8,974 bases of DNA, taken from the NCBI GenBank assembly GCA_044225675.1, contig JBGAIH010000054.1, positions 1-8,974 on the forward strand. Direction: 5' to 3'. This document shows, one piece after another, positions 6,431 to 8,974 of this stretch. The notes below the pieces were generated by a model. That model was not told the DNA's origin and searched no databases. It saw only the letters and a list, made by a program, of their open reading frames with translations. Both the position numbers and the translations under genes were made by a program. This DNA comes from JACMQX01 sp044225675 (GTDB lineage: Bacteria; Pseudomonadota; Gammaproteobacteria; Burkholderiales; Burkholderiaceae_C). How positions within the stretch are numbered: the first letter of the stretch is position 1; every line of letters begins with the position of its first letter.

Positions 6431-6458
6431 AATGTAAGGCCATGCAAGATACATGCAA
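6431..6458 (-). promoter_or_regulatory. Candidate promoter of the exported-protein gene
   Basis: Reading leftward, TTGCAT (6458-6453) and TACATT (6436-6431) are separated by 16 bp, each matching the sigma-70 consensus at four of six positions. The start point would fall about 18 bases before the AAGGG ribosome binding site. The -35 lies inside one of two direct CATGCAA copies. Confidence 0.4.
6441..6458. repeat. Direct repeat CATGCAA, 11-bp period, over a promoter
   Basis: CATGCAA occurs at 6441-6447 and again at 6452-6458, an 11-bp period that would place both copies on the same face of the helix. The pair overlaps the -35 and spacer of the candidate promoter above. Consistent with an operator for a dimeric regulator; which one is unknown. 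Confidence 0.4.
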
Positions 6459-6472
6459 CCCGTTTTTTGTGT

Positions 6473-6523
6473 CTGACTGTTGTCGGCTTTCATCCCGCCG
6501 GGACGGTCTGCATGCTGACTGTT
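6473..6523. repeat. Paired CTGACTGTT repeats around a TCCC-GCC-GGGA dyad
   Basis: CTGACTGTT at 6473-6481 is repeated exactly at 6515-6523, start-to-start 42 bp (four helical turns). Centred between them is an 11-bp inverted repeat, TCCC GCC GGGA (6493-6503). The arrangement lies in the 203-bp region between the exported-protein and TetR genes and could be a regulator binding array. Confidence 0.35.
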
Positions 6524-6563
6524 AGGTCGCTTCGCACGCCGAAAGTTGCAGCGTGAACCGTCG

Positions 6564-6603
6564 GCCTGCGCCGCAGGCAGGGCGGCCACGCCGCGCCTAG
6601 AAT
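6564..6603 (+). promoter_or_regulatory. TetR gene promoter with palindrome; possibly leaderless
   Basis: TAGAAT at 6598-6603 matches five of six -10 positions and ends only six bases before the TetR ATG, so transcription would begin at or next to the start codon. No ribosome binding site is present, as expected for a leaderless message. A perfect palindrome, GCCTGC GCC GCAGGC (6564-6578), covers the -35 area, where no good -35 hexamer is seen. It is a plausible autoregulatory TetR operator. Confidence 0.45.
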
Positions 6604-6609
6604 GCCCTG

Positions 6610-7227
6610 ATGTCCAAGCTTGCCGCCGCGAAAGTGTCTTTCAAGCAGCAGATGCTGCAGGCGCGCGAGGACGCCATCGTGGCCGTGGTCAACAGCCTTC
6701 TTGCCGAGAAGGGGTTTGACGCGATGACGGTCGACGAGGTCGCCGCCGCCGTCGGCATCGCCAAGGCCAGCCTCTACAAGCATTTCCCGAGCAAGGAAGC
6801 CCTGGCCGCCGCCGCCATGGTGCGGATGATGCGCAAGGCCCAGGACATGATCGCCGCGCTGCCGGCGGACGCCGCGCCGATCGAGCAGCTGCGCGCCGTG
6901 GTGCGCTGGACGATTGCCCAGCAGCTCGATGGCCAGATGCCGGCGCTGCCCCGGCAGAGCTCGACGCTGCGTGCCGAGCTGATGGGCAATGCCGCCTACA
7001 TGGACGCCCTGATGGCCATCAGCGACCGGCTGGGCGGCTGGATCGAGGCTGCCCAGGCGCAGGGCACGCTCAATCCGGCGCTGCCGCCGGTGGCGATTCT
7101 CTACAGCCTGTATGCGCGCGCCTGCGACCCGGTGCTCGAGTTCCTGCAGGCCGGCGGGCTCTTCAGCCGGGAGCAGGTGGTCGAGTTGGTCATGACGACC
7201 TGCTTCGAAGGCCTGTGCGCGCGCTGA
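6610..7227 (+). CDS. TetR/AcrR-family transcriptional regulator
   Basis: 205-residue DNA-binding protein of normal TetR length. Helix 1 spans about residues 19-35, and the helix-turn-helix, T40 to F59, reads TVDEVAAAVGIAKASLYKHF, a near-consensus TetR core followed by the usual PSKEAL. The C-terminal two thirds are helical and family-variable, so the ligand cannot be predicted. TetR proteins generally repress themselves and a divergent neighbour, here the exported thioredoxin-like gene 203 bp away. The ATG at 6610 has no Shine-Dalgarno; an alternative ATG at 6652 also lacks one and would remove the residues just before helix 1. No clear terminator follows; an imperfect inverted pair, AACGA / TCGTT, lies at about 7245-7267. 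Confidence 0.93.
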   Translation: MSKLAAAKVSFKQQMLQAREDAIVAVVNSLLAEKGFDAMTVDEVAAAVGIAKASLYKHFPSKEALAAAAMVRMMRKAQDMIAALPADAAPIEQLRAVVRWTIAQQLDGQMPALPRQSSTLRAELMGNAAYMDALMAISDRLGGWIEAAQAQGTLNPALPPVAILYSLYARACDPVLEFLQAGGLFSREQVVELVMTTCFEGLCAR

Positions 7228-7342
7228 AGGCGGGCGCTGGTCGGGAACGAAGCTGGCCGGCCTCGTTGTAACAGCCAAAAGTCAACTTTTACACATGCAG
7301 AAACATTTTTACGGCTTACGTGTATGTAAATCGCTGTAAACT
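7228..7342 (+). promoter_or_regulatory. AT-rich region with TGTAAA repeats before the candidate sRNA
   Basis: From about 7266 the sequence turns AT-rich, unlike its surroundings. It holds an inverted repeat AAAAGT-CA-ACTTTT (7277-7290), TTTACA at 7288-7293, TTTAC at 7308-7312 inverted against GTAAA at 7326-7330, and TGTAAA twice at 7325-7330 and 7335-7340 (10-bp period). TAAACT at 7337-7342 could be a -10 placing a start near 7349. No matching -35 is seen, which may indicate activator-dependent or alternative-sigma transcription. Confidence 0.45.
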
Positions 7343-7348
7343 TAAGTT

Positions 7349-7434
7349 CTGGCCTAGCGGTCAGCCTTGCTTTCCCTCCCTGAGCAAGGGCCACGCAAGT
7401 GGCTTGAGAGCCCGGCCTTGCCGGGCTTTTTTTT
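7349..7434 (+). ncRNA. Candidate small RNA with four hairpins and C-rich loop
   Basis: No coding frame is supported here, yet four stems follow one another almost without gaps. Stem 1: CTGGCC / GGTCAG (7349-7364) with a TAGC loop and one wobble. Stem 2: CCTTGCT / AGCAAGG (7365-7389) with an 11-base loop containing TCCCTCCC. Stem 3: GCCAC / GTGGC (7390-7403) with a GCAA tetraloop of the GNRA class. Stem 4: AGCCCGGC / GCCGGGCT (7409-7427) followed by T-rich sequence to 7434. The T-tract and the GNRA loop both fix the plus strand as sense. The next gene is on the other strand, so this is not a leader or riboswitch but a free-standing transcript of roughly 86 bases. The exposed CCCUCCC loop is complementary to Shine-Dalgarno sequences, a feature known from regulatory RNAs that block translation. 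I do not recognise a named family. Confidence 0.7.
7409..7434 (+). terminator. Intrinsic terminator with eight T
   Basis: An 8-bp perfect stem AGCCCGGC / GCCGGGCT with a CTT loop (7409-7427) runs directly into eight consecutive T (7427-7434). It is the only textbook intrinsic terminator in the window. It acts on plus-strand transcription, ending the candidate small RNA and possibly TetR read-through. On the minus strand no T-tract follows, so it is not the normal terminator of the caspase gene. Confidence 0.9.
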
Positions 7435-7455
7435 GGCGCCGGCAGATCGTCCCTC

Positions 7456-8974
7456 TCAGCGCACTTCCCGGATCGTCCTGACGCGCGCCGAGAACGCGGG
7501 TGCGCAGTAGGCGGGCCGGGCGGCGCTGGCCGGCGCGGTGCATTCGGCGTCTTCCGCGTAGGCCGAGCGGCTCACGGCCAGCGCGAGGGCCTGCATGCCC
7601 GAGGGCGATACCGCCAGGTCGATGAACGGCCCCGCGACCTCGCCCACGAGCTGGCCGAGGTCGCGCTCGGTGCGCGAGAACACCACGAGCAGCTGGTTCT
7701 CGCCTTCGGGGCCGCCGGCAACCAGTGGCCAGCTCGGGCGGGGCAGCTCCAGCATCTGCCCGGACTTCACCCGGTTGTCGCGATCCAGCAGATTCGGAAA
7801 CAAGATCACCGCGTTGCGTCCGTCGCCTGTTGCCTGGAACACATAGAGAAAGCCATCGGCCGGCGGCCGCACGCTCAGGGACAGCGGCTGGGTGTCGATC
7901 TTGAGCGTGGCCGGCGCGAACTGGCTGGAGGCCAGCCGGTCCGAACGGGCGCGGCAATGGCGGCGAAGGCTTGCTGGTGGGTTGTAGACCTGGGGCCAGC
8001 CCTGGGCAAACAGGCTGGAGCTCAGATACGCCGACTTGGCCGCCGCAGCGCGGTTGGACAGGTTGCCCTGCACGGCCGTGGCGATCAGCTGCGACTTGGC
8101 CGCCGCACTCAGGTCATTGCGGACCGGCCGCACGCCCAGGTCGCCAGTGACCACCATGTGGTGCGGCAGAACGCCACGCACGCCGGACAGCCGCTGCTCG
8201 ATGCCGGCCTGCGCGCAGGCGCGCAACTGCTCCACCGTCATGCTGGCGCTGTCGGCCGAGGCCATGCAGCGCAGGAAGTTGGAGGTGGCCAGGCCCCCGG
8301 CTTCGGGATCGTCGAGCGACGCCTCTTCGGCGCGGGCGGCACCGGCATAGATGTAGCGTTTGCCGGTGGCGCGCGTGCCGGGCTGCTCCAGGATGTTCAC
8401 CGGCCGGGCGCAGTTGGTGTCGAAGCCGCCGGCCCGCGACGCGAACTTGGGCCGCAGCGTCTGCGGACCCGTCGCGCGGGTCGACGACAGGCCGCCGGAG
8501 TGGCAGGAGTCGAAGAACACGAAGAGCCGGTCGGTCCGGCGCGCGATCGGCTGGATCAGCTCTGCCATCTCCTGGTTGCTGAACACCTTGTCGTCGGCCG
8601 TCAGCAGCCCCTCGATGCAGCGGCCCGGCATGGCCGGGTCGTTGTCGCGTGTGCCGTGGCCGCTGAAGTACACCAGCACGGGCTCGTCCTCGCCCACTTC
8701 CTTGCCCAGCTGCACCAGGGCGGCGGCAATGGCCGCCTTGGTGACCTGGGCCTCGCGGTAGATCGTGACGCGCTCGGGCGTGATGCCCATGAGCACCGCC
8801 ATGGCGGTGGCGCTTTCCATGTCCTTGGGCACGCCGGGCAGGGGGCCCACGTTGCGAAAGCCGTAGTTCGAGACGCCGAACACGACGGCCCGGCCCGCGC
8901 CGCGGGAGGCCGTGGCCGCAGGGGCTGTGGCGGCCGGGGCCGGAGCCGGGGCGGGCGGCGCAGCCAGGGGCGCG
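7456..8974 (-). CDS. Caspase-fold protease (peptidase C14) with DUF4384-like C-terminus, 5' partial
   Basis: The frame stays open to the right edge, so the N-terminus is missing; at least 505 residues are present. The visible start is a Pro/Ala-rich stretch (about 8890-8973), probably a linker after a signal peptide outside the window. Then come the first caspase strand RAVVFGVSNYGF and the PGVPKDMESA segment. The catalytic histidine is in YFSGHG (codon 8656-8658) and the catalytic cysteine in FFDSCHSGG (codon 8503-8505), so the dyad is intact. After a helical region there is a beta-rich domain (about 7660-7902) with DGFLYVFQATGDG, LFPN and DRDNRV-SGQ, the pattern of DUF4384. The tail carries two cysteines. 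A GTG at 8881-8883 lies inside the first strand and is not a credible start. Such proteins cleave after basic or acidic residues depending on subfamily; substrate and role here are unknown. No partner gene is visible. Confidence 0.9.
   Translation of the reverse strand, partial: APLAAPPAPAPAPAATAPAATASRGAGRAVVFGVSNYGFRNVGPLPGVPKDMESATAMAVLMGITPERVTIYREAQVTKAAIAAALVQLGKEVGEDEPVLVYFSGHGTRDNDPAMPGRCIEGLLTADDKVFSNQEMAELIQPIARRTDRLFVFFDSCHSGGLSSTRATGPQTLRPKFASRAGGFDTNCARPVNILEQPGTRATGKRYIYAGAARAEEASLDDPEAGGLATSNFLRCMASADSASMTVEQLRACAQAGIEQRLSGVRGVLPHHMVVTGDLGVRPVRNDLSAAAKSQLIATAVQGNLSNRAAAAKSAYLSSSLFAQGWPQVYNPPASLRRHCRARSDRLASSQFAPATLKIDTQPLSLSVRPPADGFLYVFQATGDGRNAVILFPNLLDRDNRVKSGQMLELPRPSWPLVAGGPEGENQLLVVFSRTERDLGQLVGEVAGPFIDLAVSPSGMQALALAVSRSAYAEDAECTAPASAARPAYCAPAFSARVRTIREVR

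Noticed and set aside
5810..6556. Plus-strand open frame opposite the exported-protein gene
   Set aside because: Composition is typical of antisense frames, it lacks a start signal, and the opposite frame has a signal peptide and a ribosome binding site.
7101..7394. Small minus-strand open frame across the AT-rich region and sRNA
   Set aside because: It overlaps the TetR 3' end in antisense, has no ribosome binding site that I can see, and the region is better explained as RNA and promoter.
7409..7434. Terminator of the caspase gene
   Set aside because: The stem lies downstream of that gene's stop, but the T-tract is on the plus strand; reading from the caspase gene the A-run comes before the stem, so it is not a normal intrinsic terminator for it.
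7456..8974. Caspase as part of an antiphage or toxin system
   Set aside because: No partner (NACHT, TPR, CHAT substrate, nuclease, reverse transcriptase or similar) lies in the window, and the DUF4384-like domain is not a defence hallmark; the claim would be speculation.
1..8974. CRISPR array, tRNA, rRNA or insertion sequence
   Set aside because: I saw no regularly spaced repeats of 25-40 bases, no cloverleaf, no rRNA-like sequence, no transposase motif and no long terminal inverted repeats with target duplications.

Overview
The window is GC-rich DNA (roughly two thirds G+C by eye) with dense, mostly divergent or convergent single genes. The gene families, their closest relatives as I recall them, and signals such as a TAGAAT -10 box point to a betaproteobacterium of the order Burkholderiales, most likely a Comamonadaceae-type organism (inference, no search was run). 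It reads as ordinary chromosomal sequence: no transposase, integrase, CRISPR array, tRNA or rRNA is visible.

Layout. Bases 1-87 hold no gene. A D-amino-acid dehydrogenase (dadA type, minus strand, 88-1443) is divergent from an ArgP/LysG-type LysR regulator (plus, 1521-2435) across a 77-bp control region with a hairpin and a dyad. The LysR gene converges on a single-domain CheY/Rcp1-like response regulator (minus, 2451-2888), and a perfect 10-bp inverted repeat spans the junction. That regulator is divergent from a large membrane sensor histidine kinase (plus, about 3133-5754; Cache-like periplasmic sensor, two PAS domains, HisKA and HATPase). The kinase and regulator probably form one two-component pair. 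The kinase converges, over another perfect 10-bp hairpin, on a small exported cysteine-free thioredoxin-fold-like protein (minus, 5846-6406). This gene is divergent from a TetR-family regulator (plus, 6610-7227) that may be translated from a leaderless mRNA. After an AT-rich stretch comes a compact structured locus at 7349-7434: four consecutive hairpins, one with a C-rich anti-Shine-Dalgarno loop, one with a GNRA tetraloop, and a textbook intrinsic terminator at the end. I interpret it as a free-standing small RNA gene. The window closes with a caspase-fold protease carrying a C-terminal DUF4384-like domain (minus, 7456-8974). Its N-terminus lies beyond the right edge.

How the parts work together. 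DadA and the ArgP-like factor suggest amino-acid-responsive control of D-amino-acid (alanine) oxidation. The kinase and Rcp1-like regulator would transmit a periplasmic small-molecule signal by protein-protein output, because the regulator has no DNA-binding domain. The TetR factor may control itself and the exported protein. The caspase appears unconnected to its neighbours. The most noteworthy items are the candidate sRNA at 7349-7434 and an 11-residue tandem repeat inserted in frame into DadA, which looks like a palindromic repeat element captured in a coding region.
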